Shown here piece by piece: positions 8,567 to 17,898 of a stretch of DNA of 64,000 nucleotides (positions within the stretch are counted from its first letter, which is position 1; each line of letters starts with the position of its first letter). This stretch comes from Roseobacter ponti (GTDB taxonomy: Bacteria; Pseudomonadota; Alphaproteobacteria; Rhodobacterales; Rhodobacteraceae), in assembly GCF_012932215.1 (NCBI RefSeq), contig NZ_CP048788.1:1240001-1304000 (forward strand), in the 5' to 3' direction. A model generated the notes under the pieces. It searched no databases, was not told where the DNA came from, and saw only the letters and a list, made by a program, of their open reading frames with translations. The position numbers and the translations under genes were made by a program.

Positions 8567-9967
8567 TCAGTCCTTCAGAAAGTCTGACACTTCCTGCAAA
8601 AACCGCGTCAGGCCCGGATCACTGTCCAGCATCACATGGTTACGCCCCTCGAGCGGGATGAATCTGGCACCGGGTATGCCTGCGGCCATCTTCCGGCCTT
8701 CTTCAAAGGGCGCGCGGGCATCGTCGCGCACATGAAACACGAGGGCTGGCGCTTTGACGTTCCGCAATTCTTCGGAGATATCGATACTGTCGATCGCCAG
8801 CTGAATGCTTGCGGCATTTTCGGGTGGCGTGGCGCTTCTTTGCATCTGTGTGAAACCCGACAACTGGTCGGCGCTGGCATCGGGCATAAAGAACGCGCCG
8901 AACATCCGCACATAGGCGTCAAGCTCTTTGCCCCAGCCCTCTCTGATCATGGTGATGAAGGCATCGCTTTCGGCAATCTGGCCTTCTGAGCCGCGCATCC
9001 TGCGTCCGCGGGCATATCCGCCGCAAAGCACAAGCTTTTTCACCCTGTCGGGATACCGCGCGGAAAAGGCCGCTGCGATCGCCGCACCCTGAGACTGTCC
9101 GATCAGCGATACCCGGTCGTGCCCGAGCGCATCAATCACGCTCGTCAGATCCTGAACAGAGGCATCCAGTGAAAAGTCAGCGATCTCCCGGTCAGACAGA
9201 CCGCTGCCGCGCGCATCGTACCGCACGACCTGATAGTCCGGTGTCAGCAAAGTGTTCAGCGCCCGGCGCATCGGGATGCGGAAATCGAGTTCAAGGTGTG
9301 TGAGCCAGTTCGAAACGGAAACGACGGGCGGGCCGCTGCCGGCTGTGGCAAAGGCGATGCGGACACCATCCGGCGTCGTGCAGAACCGGATGTGCTGTTC
9401 AATGTCCGCCGGCGCGCCGGTCTTCTCCGCATTGCCCTGAGCCAGTTCGATCTGAAAGACATTCACCGGTGCGGGGATGTTTTTAACCTGACAGGGACCA
9501 AGCCCGGCGATGGTGTATTCTGCACGGTCGCTGATGTGTTCGCGGACGTTACCGGAAATGCAGATCGCGCCCGGTTCGGCGAGGCTTTCCATGCGGGCTG
9601 CGAGGTTCACGCCATTGCCAAAGAGATCGGCGCCATCAACGATCACATCGCCAAGGCTTATACCGATCCGCATTCTGATCGCCTCCTCAGGGGGAACGGC
9701 GTCCTGTGTTTCAGCCATCAGCGACTGTATCTCAACGGCGCAGCTCACCGCATCGTTGGCGCTTGCGAATTCTACCAGAGCACCGTCGCCCATCAGCTTG
9801 AATATCCGGCCACCGTGACGTCTCACGGCCGGCTTAAAGACGCGCGCCAGCACCTCTTTCAGACGGGCGTGAGTCCTGGATTCATCGCCGGCCATAAGCA
9901 GTGAGTACCGGACCACGTCTGCTGCGAGAATTGCCGCGAGCTTTCTGTGATCTTTTTTCTCCGGCAC
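8567..9967 (-). CDS. Class III adenylate cyclase domain fused to alpha/beta hydrolase
   Basis: 466 aa from GTG 9967 (GAGGA SD). Residues about 5-180 are a class III nucleotide cyclase domain: 'LAAILAADVVRYS' supplies the first metal Asp, 'FKLMGDGALVEF' the second, and 'FGNGVNLAARMESLA' the nucleotide-binding helix. Residues about 195-466 are an alpha/beta hydrolase with nucleophile elbow 'GQSQGA', an Asp in 'HVRDDARAP' and His in 'GRNHVML'. No membrane span is seen, so it is cytoplasmic. Fusions of this type occur in rhizobia and roseobacters; whether it makes cAMP and what it hydrolyses is unknown. It is convergent with the NRPS gene and divergent from the monooxygenase gene. Confidence 0.85.
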   Translation of the reverse strand: MPEKKDHRKLAAILAADVVRYSLLMAGDESRTHARLKEVLARVFKPAVRRHGGRIFKLMGDGALVEFASANDAVSCAVEIQSLMAETQDAVPPEEAIRMRIGISLGDVIVDGADLFGNGVNLAARMESLAEPGAICISGNVREHISDRAEYTIAGLGPCQVKNIPAPVNVFQIELAQGNAEKTGAPADIEQHIRFCTTPDGVRIAFATAGSGPPVVSVSNWLTHLELDFRIPMRRALNTLLTPDYQVVRYDARGSGLSDREIADFSLDASVQDLTSVIDALGHDRVSLIGQSQGAAIAAAFSARYPDRVKKLVLCGGYARGRRMRGSEGQIAESDAFITMIREGWGKELDAYVRMFGAFFMPDASADQLSGFTQMQRSATPPENAASIQLAIDSIDISEELRNVKAPALVFHVRDDARAPFEEGRKMAAGIPGARFIPLEGRNHVMLDSDPGLTRFLQEVSDFLKD

Positions 9968-10106
9968 GCTGTCCTCGCGGGTGTCTGACTGTCCGGACAA
10001 TATGAAGCGACCCTGCCACTGTCCACTTTTCAATGCCTGCGGAGCGCCCGGATCACCGGTTGCCCGTAATGACACCTGATTGCCCGCCGGATATGTTATG
10101 CCGTAT

Positions 10107-10124
10107 CCGGGTTGAGCAACCCGG
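10107..10124. promoter_or_regulatory. Palindrome upstream of the FAD monooxygenase
   Basis: CCGGGTTG-AG-CAACCCGG has perfect 8-bp arms and lies 36 bp before the monooxygenase start and 140 bp before the divergent cyclase-hydrolase gene. It is placed like a repressor site over a promoter; a hairpin role is also possible. The cognate regulator was not identified. Confidence 0.45.
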
Positions 10125-10159
10125 TCTGAGGATGCCGGACCGGGCCAGGAGGCGTCGAT

Positions 10160-12016
10160 ATGCAATACCACCTCGAAGGGTTCCGCGCAGGTGATCCGTC
10201 CCGAGCGCCGGCTGCCCGCAAAGATGCGCGCGACGCCGTTGACGTACTCATCATCGGATGCGGGCCGGCGGGGCTTACGCTGGCGACACAGCTCAGCCTT
10301 CCGGGGGATGTTTCCGTACGTATTGTTGACCGCCGGCCAGGTCCCCTGGAAATCGGGCAGGCCGACGGTATTGCCTGCCGCTCGGTTGAGATGTTCGAAG
10401 CATTCGGGTTTGCCGACCGCGTGATCAGAGAAGGCTATCAGGTCAGTGAGGTGAGTTTCTGGCGCCCCGGTCCCGACGGCACGACGCTGACGCGCGCAGA
10501 CCGTATCAAAGATGTGGAAGATGGCCTGTCTGAGATGCCCCACATTATCCTGAGCCAGGCGCGCATTCATGATTTTTATCTGGAAACCATGGCGCATTCA
10601 GCGCGCCGGCTGGTACCTGAATACAACCTCGAACTGCTGTCACTTGAACGCGATGACAGACATCAGTTCCCGGTCACGGCGACACTGAAGCGCGGGGACC
10701 GGCCGGGCGAGACCGAAACGATCCGTGCACGCTATGTCGCAGGCTGTGACGGGGCACGCAGCGTGGTGCGCTCCGAACTGGGACTTGCGTTAAGGGGGAG
10801 TTCCGCGCGGCAACTATGGGGCGTGATGGATGTCCTGGTACGGACGACCTTCCCTGATATCCGGTTGAAATGCGCAATCCAGTCCGCGGAACAGGGCAGC
10901 ATGCTCATCATTCCCCGCGAAGGTGGCTATATGGTCCGCCTCTATATTGAACTGGATGCTCTGGGTCCCGGTGAGCGGGCATCGGATCGCGGCGTTACCC
11001 CGGATGAGCTGATTGATAAAGCGCGCCGCATCTTGTCCCCCTTTGAATTTGACGTGGCCTCGATTGCCTGGTGGTCTGCTTATGAGATCGGACAGCGTGT
11101 CTGTGATGCCTTTGATGACGCCGGAAGCGCGGGGCAGGGCGCTCAGGCACCGCGTATTTTTATCGCCGGAGACGCCTGCCACACCCACAGCCCCAAAGCG
11201 GGCCAGGGTATGAACGTCTCCATGGCCGACGCATTTAATCTCGGCTGGAAACTGGCTGCAGTTCTGCGGGGTCAGTCGCCTGCAGCGTTGCTCGACACCT
11301 ATAACTCAGAGCGCCGCGCCAAGGCGCAGGAACTCATTGATTTTGATCGCGATATGGCGCGTTTGTTCAGTGAAAAGCCGGAAACCGGGGGCGATGTGGC
11401 GCGCTTTCAGGCGTATTTCAGGAAACACGGGCGTTACACTGCCGGGGTCGAGACCTGCTATGGCCCTTCGCTGATTACCGGTGGTGCGCACCATCAGAAC
11501 CTCGCGACAGGATACCCTGTCGGGAAGCGTTTCCACTCCGCCCCCGTAATCAGGCTGGCAGATGCAAAACCAATGCAACTCGGGCACGCATTAAAGGCCG
11601 ACGGGCGCTGGCGGATCATCATTTTTGCGCCGCAATCCGATGACGGCACAGCTGCGGGTCAGGTCGGTGCCCTGTGCCAGAAGCTCAGGGGCCTGACGAG
11701 CCGTGTCTCGCCATCCGGTGCAGACCCTGACGAGGTAATTGATGTCCGTGCTGTCTTTCAGAGCCCGCACCGCCGCACAGATGTCGCCACACTGCCTGCG
11801 TTTCTGGTGCCGCGGAAAGGGTCGATGGGCCTCACTGATTATGAAAAGGTTTTCTGCCCTGATCCGGATCGTGGCGACATATTTGATATGCGGGGTATTG
11901 ATCGCGACCGGGGTGCGGTGATCGTTGTGCGTCCGGACCAGTACGTCAGTCTCGTTGTGCCGGTCACCGGTGATCGTGAAATCGAAGGTTTCTTTGCGGG
12001 CGTGCTGCTTTCCTGA
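10160..12016 (+). CDS. FAD-dependent aromatic hydroxylase (phenol / 3-hydroxybenzoate monooxygenase type)
   Basis: 618-aa class A flavoprotein monooxygenase. ATG 10160 has AGGAGG. Motifs: dinucleotide fold 'VLIIGCGPAGLTLA', the middle 'YVAGCDGARSVVR' (DG motif binding FAD and NAD(P)H), 'IFIAGDACHTHSPKAGQGMN' (GD motif), and a C-terminal thioredoxin-like dimerisation domain (about 440-618) ending 'PDQYVSLVVPV'. Length and this third domain fit phenol 2-monooxygenase and 3-hydroxybenzoate 4-monooxygenase rather than the shorter 4-hydroxybenzoate enzyme. Expected reaction: NAD(P)H-dependent ortho-hydroxylation of a phenolic compound. The substrate is not deducible; the neighbouring CMD protein suggests a ring-degradation setting. 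Confidence 0.85.
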   Translation: MQYHLEGFRAGDPSRAPAARKDARDAVDVLIIGCGPAGLTLATQLSLPGDVSVRIVDRRPGPLEIGQADGIACRSVEMFEAFGFADRVIREGYQVSEVSFWRPGPDGTTLTRADRIKDVEDGLSEMPHIILSQARIHDFYLETMAHSARRLVPEYNLELLSLERDDRHQFPVTATLKRGDRPGETETIRARYVAGCDGARSVVRSELGLALRGSSARQLWGVMDVLVRTTFPDIRLKCAIQSAEQGSMLIIPREGGYMVRLYIELDALGPGERASDRGVTPDELIDKARRILSPFEFDVASIAWWSAYEIGQRVCDAFDDAGSAGQGAQAPRIFIAGDACHTHSPKAGQGMNVSMADAFNLGWKLAAVLRGQSPAALLDTYNSERRAKAQELIDFDRDMARLFSEKPETGGDVARFQAYFRKHGRYTAGVETCYGPSLITGGAHHQNLATGYPVGKRFHSAPVIRLADAKPMQLGHALKADGRWRIIIFAPQSDDGTAAGQVGALCQKLRGLTSRVSPSGADPDEVIDVRAVFQSPHRRTDVATLPAFLVPRKGSMGLTDYEKVFCPDPDRGDIFDMRGIDRDRGAVIVVRPDQYVSLVVPVTGDREIEGFFAGVLLS

Positions 12017-12307
12017 GCCCCGGATGATGTGACCCCCGGTCATTGAAGGTTCGCAGTCGGGCTCGAAGTTCCGGAATCTGCGACCAGCGGATTGCCTGCA
12101 TGGCCGTTCGATGCATTAAAACCGGGGACGAAGGGGCCCGGACGGTCAGGAGGTGCCCGCGCCGGACGCAGGTGCAGCTGCGCGTCAAACTCAGTCCGGG
12201 GCGGAAGACTACACGAAACTGCCGGACTTCCCGGAAATAAATGACGTGATACGAGCGTGAAATGCGTTCAGAAGGGACGCCGCAGAGCAACACTGAAAGG
12301 AGAGCAG

Positions 12308-12697
12308 ATGAGTACATTTGATGAGGACCTGTTTCTAAAGGGACTTGAACAGCGCAAAGCAACGCTGGGTGCGGAATATGTTGAAAATAACCTTGCCGCT
12401 GCGGATGATTTCACCCGTCCGTTTCAGGAGGCCATGACCGCATGGTGCTGGGGCTTCGGGTGGGGAGATGATGTGATCGACGCAAAGACCCGTTCGATGA
12501 TGAACCTGTCAATGATCGGCGCTCTGGGGAAAATGACCGAGTGGGAAATCCACTGTCGCGGAGCTCTGACCAACGGCGTCAGTCAGGACGAGATCCGCGC
12601 GATCATCCACGTCATCGGCATCTACTGCGGGGTCCCGCAGGCACTGGAATGCTTCCGGGTGGCCAGGAAGGTTCTGAGCGAGGCAAATGCGGACTGA
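12308..12697 (+). CDS. Carboxymuconolactone decarboxylase (CMD) family protein
   Basis: 129 aa from ATG 12308 with AAGGAG. All-helical CMD fold with 'DAKTRSMMNLSMIGALGKMTEWEIHCRGAL' features: the Glu/His pair and 'GVSQDEIRAIIHVIGIYCGVP', as in PcaC. The AhpD CxxC pair is absent, so a peroxidase role is unlikely and a decarboxylase or lactone-binding role is more likely. It lies 291 bp after the monooxygenase in the same direction, probably the same pathway (inference). Confidence 0.85.
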   Translation: MSTFDEDLFLKGLEQRKATLGAEYVENNLAAADDFTRPFQEAMTAWCWGFGWGDDVIDAKTRSMMNLSMIGALGKMTEWEIHCRGALTNGVSQDEIRAIIHVIGIYCGVPQALECFRVARKVLSEANAD

Positions 12698-12942
12698 AGC
12701 CGCGTTCTGATCGCAGCATTTTCTTATTCGCAGACCCGCGGACTTCATTCGGCTGTGACGGGTCCGGAGCACGGAAGGTGGCAGAGTGGTTATGCGGGTA
12801 TCGTCCGGCGTGACGGATGCCGTGGGGCGCCCTTCGCTACTCGGACAGAAAATGCCTTCGGCTACGGCATCCGGACTTTACGGCTATCCATCGAAACGTC
12901 GGCAGCGGGGCAGATCACCGAACCAACGGTCCGGCGCGGCAA

Positions 12943-13746
12943 TCACTGTTTGTAACTAAAACCGGACGGTTCCCCGCTGTCTGTGATGGCCGCCAGAAAC
13001 GCGGAGAATAACTCTCCCTGAGAGTTGATCCGCAGTTTTGAATAGATGTTCTTGCGGTGAATCCGGACTGTCCCCGAAGATATACCGAGCAGCTTGCCGA
13101 CTGCATCTGCTGAATGACCTTTCAGCGTCAGTTCCACAACCTCACGTTCGCGCGGTGTTAAGATCCCTTCGCCGATCCGGCGAAATGCGAGCGCAATCTT
13201 GCCCTCAAAACTGCTGTCTTCCTGATCGTGCACGTCGCTGGTCTGATCCCACTGTCTGCGGCAGGTCGCTTCCACGACGGGCCACGCAGCCTTCAAAGTC
13301 CTGATTTCCGCTTTGCTGAAGCGCCGTGTCCGACGCATCAGAGAGATTACAATGGAAAGGTTCGCGTGGATGTTTACCAGATAGCCGATCTCCTCCGCGA
13401 GGCCGGTCTGACCGTAGTAGCTTCTGAAATACTCCCCCTGGTAAAACCTGTCCGGAGCAATTTCGCTTAGACGCCACAGCCCCTGTTCCACATCGCCCGT
13501 GCTGGCAAGGAAAAACGGATCCAGCAGGTACGGTCCTTCGAGGTATTCATCAACATGCAGCCGCCGTCTGTCCTCGGGAAAATCATTGTAAAGCGCCAAC
13601 GGACGGGAGGCGCCCACATAGCCAAAAATGACTGTGTCATCGAAATCAACCAATGCCTTCAGCGCGTCTGACAGGTGCCCGGGAAGATCGGGCGTCCCAA
13701 GACTGCTTATGATTTGTGCAACGCGGGCGCTCCATTCGAGGGACAT
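12943..13746 (-). CDS. LuxR-type (GerE) transcriptional regulator
   Basis: 267 aa from ATG 13746. The C-terminus is a LuxR helix-turn-helix: 'LTPREREVVELTLKGHSADAVGKLLGISSGTVRIHRKNI'. The N-terminal about 190 residues do not look like the acyl-homoserine-lactone domain and may sense a small molecule. It is divergent from the ABC-importer operon with 108 bp between, which holds two inverted repeats. It is therefore the likely local regulator of the importer and dehydrogenases, and perhaps of the CMD/monooxygenase genes on its other side. Activator or repressor is not known. Confidence 0.85.
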   Translation of the reverse strand: MSLEWSARVAQIISSLGTPDLPGHLSDALKALVDFDDTVIFGYVGASRPLALYNDFPEDRRRLHVDEYLEGPYLLDPFFLASTGDVEQGLWRLSEIAPDRFYQGEYFRSYYGQTGLAEEIGYLVNIHANLSIVISLMRRTRRFSKAEIRTLKAAWPVVEATCRRQWDQTSDVHDQEDSSFEGKIALAFRRIGEGILTPREREVVELTLKGHSADAVGKLLGISSGTVRIHRKNIYSKLRINSQGELFSAFLAAITDSGEPSGFSYKQ

Positions 13747-13769
13747 TGGCTTTCTTTCATTTATCTGGC

Positions 13770-13791
13770 TGTGATATCGGCATCTATCACA
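13770..13791. promoter_or_regulatory. Inverted repeat TGTGATA-N8-TATCACA (candidate LuxR-type operator)
   Basis: Perfect 7-bp arms in the 108-bp region between the LuxR gene and the ABC operon, 24 bp upstream of the luxR start. Spacing does not fit CRP (which needs TGTGA-N6-TCACA), so the adjacent LuxR-type protein is the natural candidate. Confidence 0.5.
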
Positions 13792-13802
13792 AAAAGCATA
13801 TT

Positions 13803-13832
13803 TACAAAAAGAGCTGTTTTCTGATTTTTGTA
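13803..13832. promoter_or_regulatory. Second inverted repeat TACAAAAA-N14-TTTTTGTA
   Basis: Perfect 8-bp AT-rich arms 23 bp upstream of the ABC ATPase start, close to where the operon promoter must be. It may be an operator half-site pair or a leader hairpin. Confidence 0.4.
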
Positions 13833-13854
13833 CATTAGGGGTAATACTAAAGCT

Positions 13855-14997
13855 ATGATGCAAACTTCGGAAAATGGTGAAAAAAGTGCATATACTGCGC
13901 CGGGACCAGAGGGTTCGCCGGTCGCTGAACTGCGCGGAGTTTCCAAAACCTTCGGTGAGGTGAAAGCCGTAACGAACATGGACCTCAGCATTGCGCAGGG
14001 CGAGTTCTTTACTTTTCTTGGTCCGTCAGGCTGCGGAAAAACGACTGCTTTGCGGATGCTTGCAGGATTTGAAACGCCCACTGAGGGCTCTGTTCTGATC
14101 GATGGCGAGGACGTGTCGGCACAGGAGCCCTACCGCAGGCCCGTTAACATGGTTTTTCAGAACTACGCGCTTTTCCCGCATCTCACCGTCGGGCAGAATA
14201 TTGCCTATGGTCTCAAACAACGGCGGCCAAAGCCGGGGCGGGCGCTCATTGAAGAAAAAGTCTCCCGCGCACTCGAGACTGTGCGCCTGTCCGGGTATGA
14301 GGACCGTCGCATCTGGGAGATGTCGGGCGGGCAGCAACAGCGTGTAGCGCTGGCGAGGGCAATCGTGAATGAGCCCAAGCTGTTACTGCTTGACGAACCG
14401 CTGGCGGCCCTCGACCGCAAACTGCGTAAGGAAATGCAGATTGAACTGCAGGACCTGCAGCGTGATCTCGGGATCACTTTCGTCCTTGTGACACATGATC
14501 AGGAAGAAGCACTGTCGCTCAGTGACCGCATCGGCGTTGTTCGGGCCGGACAGATCATTCAGGTGGGCGCGCCGCAGGAACTGTATGACAGACCTGCATC
14601 ACGATATGTCGCCGATTTTGTCGGGACGTCGAATTTTTTTGAAGGCGCCGGCGTGGAGATCAGCAGCGATACCGCGTCCATCACCTTGCAGAACGGGCGC
14701 CGTTACAATGGCCGGGCAATGGGCGGGATCGCGTCCGGTGAGAACGGATGCCTCAGCGTGCGCCCCGAACAGATCCGCATCGGGCGTGAGGCAACGCCGG
14801 ATGCGCTCGAATGCACAGTTCTCAACCGGATTTTTCTGGGCGAGCATACCGAATACCTCGTTCGGCAAAAGGACCTGGGCAATATAAAAGTGCTGGCCCC
14901 GCGGCAGTCCGATGAAGGGCTGAATTCACTGGGAAAAGGCGACAGTGCCTGGCTGCACTGGGCCGATGACGGCGCGCTTGTTCTGAAGAATGACTAG
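13855..14997 (+). CDS. ABC importer ATPase, spermidine/putrescine type
   Basis: 380-aa PotA-like ATPase. Walker A 'GPSGCGKTTALRML', Q-loop 'VFQNYALFPHLTV', signature 'MSGGQQQRVALARA', Walker B 'LLLDEPLAALDRKLR', H-loop 'VLVTHDQEEAL', then a C-terminal TOBE domain (about 290-380). Two adjacent ATGs (13855, 13858) are possible starts. It powers the importer encoded next and is the first gene of a six-gene operon (ATPase, binding protein, two permeases, two SDRs) driven from the luxR-facing promoter. Confidence 0.92.
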   Translation: MMQTSENGEKSAYTAPGPEGSPVAELRGVSKTFGEVKAVTNMDLSIAQGEFFTFLGPSGCGKTTALRMLAGFETPTEGSVLIDGEDVSAQEPYRRPVNMVFQNYALFPHLTVGQNIAYGLKQRRPKPGRALIEEKVSRALETVRLSGYEDRRIWEMSGGQQQRVALARAIVNEPKLLLLDEPLAALDRKLRKEMQIELQDLQRDLGITFVLVTHDQEEALSLSDRIGVVRAGQIIQVGAPQELYDRPASRYVADFVGTSNFFEGAGVEISSDTASITLQNGRRYNGRAMGGIASGENGCLSVRPEQIRIGREATPDALECTVLNRIFLGEHTEYLVRQKDLGNIKVLAPRQSDEGLNSLGKGDSAWLHWADDGALVLKND

Positions 14998-15027
14998 AAG
15001 CTGAGAAACCTGAGAGGGAGTACATCA

Positions 15028-16176
15028 ATGGAAGACCACATTTCCAAACAGAAGTTCATGCAGGAATTGCGGCGTTATCAGAAGGGCTCGGTCACACGGC
15101 GGCACTTTCTGGGCGTAACCGGCCTTGGTGCCGCGACGGCTGTGATGGGGGCGGCTGTGCCCGGACTGCGTGCGACCACGGCGATGGCATCCGACATCGG
15201 TGATCGTGTGGTGCTGGCCACGTGGCCCAACTATCACGACCAGGCCAATTTCGACATGTTCACCGATAAGACCGGGGCCTTCATGCAGGTCAATGTCTTC
15301 GGATCTAACGAAGAAATGCTGGCCAAACTGCAGGCGGGCGGCAGCGGCTGGGACGTATACGTGCCGACCAACTACACCATCACCACCTATGTCGAAGAGG
15401 ATCTGATCGAACCGCTTGATCTGTCCAGACTGCCGAACTACGATGCGGCGGCCTTTGACAAACGGTTCTCTGACGCCGGTGTCGTCGATGGGGTTGTCTA
15501 TGCGGTGCCCAAGAACTGGGGCACGACCGGTATGGCGGTGAATACGTCGCACGACGGTGGTAAGGCCTTCACATCCTGGAAGGATTTCTTTGACCGCACC
15601 ATGGATGACTATTCCGGCCGCACAATGGTCCACGACTATCAGCTGACCACCATCGGTGCTGCGCTGAACTATCACGGTTATTCGTTCAACTCGATCGATG
15701 AGGCCGAACTGGCCGATGCCGAAAAACTTCTGATCGATGTGAAACCTCACCTTTTTGCGATCACGTCGGATTATCAGCCGGCGATGCGGTCCGGCGATGC
15801 CTGGCTGACGATCTGTTGGACCGGCGACGGCAAACAGCTCAACACCGACATTCCCGAAATCGACTATGTGCTCGGTAAGGAAGGTGGAGAGCTGTGGAGC
15901 GACTATTATGCGATTCCGAAAGGTGCGCCGCATATGGAAGCCGCCTATGCGCTGATTAACTTCATGCTCGACCCGGAAGTGAACGCGCGCGAAGTGATGG
16001 CGCATGGCTATCCGGTTGCGGACAGCCGCACGAACGACCTGCTGCCGGAAGAGATTCTGAATGATCCGATCCTCTACCCGGCGGCAGACCTTCTCGATGC
16101 GCTGGAGTTCGGGGCAGCACAGACGCTGACGGATCCCAACCGCGCGGAACTCATCGCGCGTTTCAAGTCCGCATGA
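15028..16176 (+). CDS. Tat-exported substrate-binding protein, PotD/PotF type
   Basis: 382 aa. A twin-arginine signal 'SVTRRHFLGVTGLGAATAVMG' in residues 19-45 is followed by a type-2 periplasmic binding fold of the polyamine class ('LATWPNYHDQ', 'DVYVPTNYTI', 'VYAVPKNWGTTGMAVNTS', 'CWTGDGKQL'). GGGAG precedes the ATG. It delivers ligand to the two permeases. The family binds polyamines and also other cationic or carboxylated amines, so the ligand is uncertain; the downstream dehydrogenases suggest it is a carbon source. Confidence 0.9.
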   Translation: MEDHISKQKFMQELRRYQKGSVTRRHFLGVTGLGAATAVMGAAVPGLRATTAMASDIGDRVVLATWPNYHDQANFDMFTDKTGAFMQVNVFGSNEEMLAKLQAGGSGWDVYVPTNYTITTYVEEDLIEPLDLSRLPNYDAAAFDKRFSDAGVVDGVVYAVPKNWGTTGMAVNTSHDGGKAFTSWKDFFDRTMDDYSGRTMVHDYQLTTIGAALNYHGYSFNSIDEAELADAEKLLIDVKPHLFAITSDYQPAMRSGDAWLTICWTGDGKQLNTDIPEIDYVLGKEGGELWSDYYAIPKGAPHMEAAYALINFMLDPEVNAREVMAHGYPVADSRTNDLLPEEILNDPILYPAADLLDALEFGAAQTLTDPNRAELIARFKSA

Positions 16177-16200
16177 TCTGAGACCCGGGAGCGGCATTCG

Positions 16201-17052
16201 GTGACACAGCGTGCAAGAAACTGGCTTCTGATCGCCCCTGCGGGGGCGTGGTTGCTGGTGATGCTGGTCGTGCCGCTCTCGATTGTCTTTGTGTTCAGCT
16301 TCGGAGAGCGGGCGCCATCCGGTGGCTATGTGCCCGCTTTCACATTCGAGCAGTACGCCAACCTGCCCGCGCGGTTCACAGCGTTTCAGAATACGCTGAT
16401 CCTTGCGCCGCTTGGCACGTTGATGGCTCTGCTGATTGCCTACCCGCTGGCCTATCAGCTGGCGGTACGCACCAGCGAAAAATGGAAGACACTGCTGCTG
16501 GTGCTGGTGATTGTCCCTTTCTGGACGTCGATCCTCATTCGCAGCTACGCCTGGATATTTATCCTTGGCGGACGGGGTCTGCCCGCTCTGCTGGAGAGCA
16601 TCGGCATCGATGACGTGCGTCTGATTTACACTCCCTTCGCCGTTCTGGTCGGCATCGTCTACGGATATCTGCCGCTGATGGTATTTCCTGTCTATGTCAG
16701 CCTTGACCGGCTCGACAAACGCCTGCTCGAAGCGTCCTCTGATCTGGGTGCACATCCGGTGACCACGTTTTTCAAAGTGACCCTGCCCATGTCAGTTTCA
16801 GGCATCGCGACAGGCTGCATGCTGGTGTTTATCCTGCTGATGGGCGAGTTCCTCATCCCCGCACTCCTGGGCGGCGGCAAGGTGTTTTTTGTCGGAAATG
16901 CGCTTGTTGACCTCTTCCTGCAATCGCGCAACTGGGCTTACGGCTCGGCAGTCGCCATGATGCTCATCGTCATCATGCTTGTGACGGTAACCCTCTACAT
17001 GCGTCTGATCTCAAAGCTGAATGTTCAGCGTGACGATGCGGCGTTGATGTGA
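16201..17052 (+). CDS. ABC permease, PotB type
   Basis: 283 aa from GTG 16201. Six predicted spans and the EAA-loop signature 'LLEASSDLGAHPVTTFFKVTLPMS' that docks to the ATPase. It is the first of two inner-membrane permeases and lies 24 bp after the binding-protein gene. The family role is movement of the polyamine-like ligand. Confidence 0.9.
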   Translation: MTQRARNWLLIAPAGAWLLVMLVVPLSIVFVFSFGERAPSGGYVPAFTFEQYANLPARFTAFQNTLILAPLGTLMALLIAYPLAYQLAVRTSEKWKTLLLVLVIVPFWTSILIRSYAWIFILGGRGLPALLESIGIDDVRLIYTPFAVLVGIVYGYLPLMVFPVYVSLDRLDKRLLEASSDLGAHPVTTFFKVTLPMSVSGIATGCMLVFILLMGEFLIPALLGGGKVFFVGNALVDLFLQSRNWAYGSAVAMMLIVIMLVTVTLYMRLISKLNVQRDDAALM

Positions 17053-17059
17053 GGGCCTG

Positions 17060-17878
17060 ATGCGCATTTACGCTGTTTTCGTCTACGTGTTCCTTTACAC
17101 GCCGATTGCGATCATCGCGCTGTTCAGTTTCAGCGCCGGACGCAGCGCCAGCCAGTTCGAAGGATTTTCAGTCCAGTGGTATGGCCGTGCTCTGAACAAC
17201 CCTTTTGTAATGGATGCCCTGGGCAACAGCCTGCTGGTTGCTTTTATATCGGCCACACTGGCCAGCATCCTTGGCACCCTCGCGGCCGTGGGTCTTCAGG
17301 GCGTGCGTGGTCCTGTACGGGCTTTCTTCGATGCGCTGATCTATATCGCGGTGATGATCCCCGGGATTGTCATTGGTATTGCCACACTGATTGCCCTCGT
17401 GACGGTCTTTGATGTGGTCAATCCCTGGCTTGCACGGATGTGGCCGGACGATACGACACCTCCGTCGCTGTCGATGGGTATGGGGTCTCTGATCGCGGCC
17501 CATACGATGTTCACACTGGCGCTGGTCGTAATCATTGTGCGCGCGCGCCTGTCCGGTCTTGAAGGTGCGCTGAGCGAGGCGTCGGCCGATCTTTATGCCA
17601 CCCCGTTTGCCACGTTCCGGCAGATCACGCTGCCGCTGATTGCACCGGCTGTACTTGCCGGCTTTCTTCTCAGTTTCACGTTCAGTTTTGACGATTTCAT
17701 CATCGCGTTCTTTGTCGCCGGGTCGGAAACGACGCTGCCCATTTACATTTTCTCTTCGATCCGGCGCGGCATCACGCCTGAGGTAAATGCGATCGGGACA
17801 ATGGTGATGATTGCCTCGCTGGTTCTGCTGATTATTGCACAACTCATTTTGCGTCGCGGGGACAAACCGCGGCGCTGA
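17060..17878 (+). CDS. ABC permease, PotC type
   Basis: 272 aa, starting 7 bp after the first permease. Six membrane spans, EAA-loop 'ALSEASADLYATPFATFRQITLPL', and the PotC-like 'FTFSFDDFIIAFFVAG'. It forms the heterodimeric channel with the upstream permease. Confidence 0.9.
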   Translation: MRIYAVFVYVFLYTPIAIIALFSFSAGRSASQFEGFSVQWYGRALNNPFVMDALGNSLLVAFISATLASILGTLAAVGLQGVRGPVRAFFDALIYIAVMIPGIVIGIATLIALVTVFDVVNPWLARMWPDDTTPPSLSMGMGSLIAAHTMFTLALVVIIVRARLSGLEGALSEASADLYATPFATFRQITLPLIAPAVLAGFLLSFTFSFDDFIIAFFVAGSETTLPIYIFSSIRRGITPEVNAIGTMVMIASLVLLIIAQLILRRGDKPRR

Positions 17879-17898
17879 TCTGATCTGAAAGGACCGAA

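Noticed and set aside
9968-10597. N-terminal extension of the cyclase-hydrolase to 10597
   Set aside because: It would run through the divergent promoter region and into the monooxygenase gene; GTG 9967 with GAGGA fits the domain start.
13770-13791. CRP-binding site
   Set aside because: TGTGA and TCACA are 12 bp apart, not 6; the dyad does not fit the CRP geometry.
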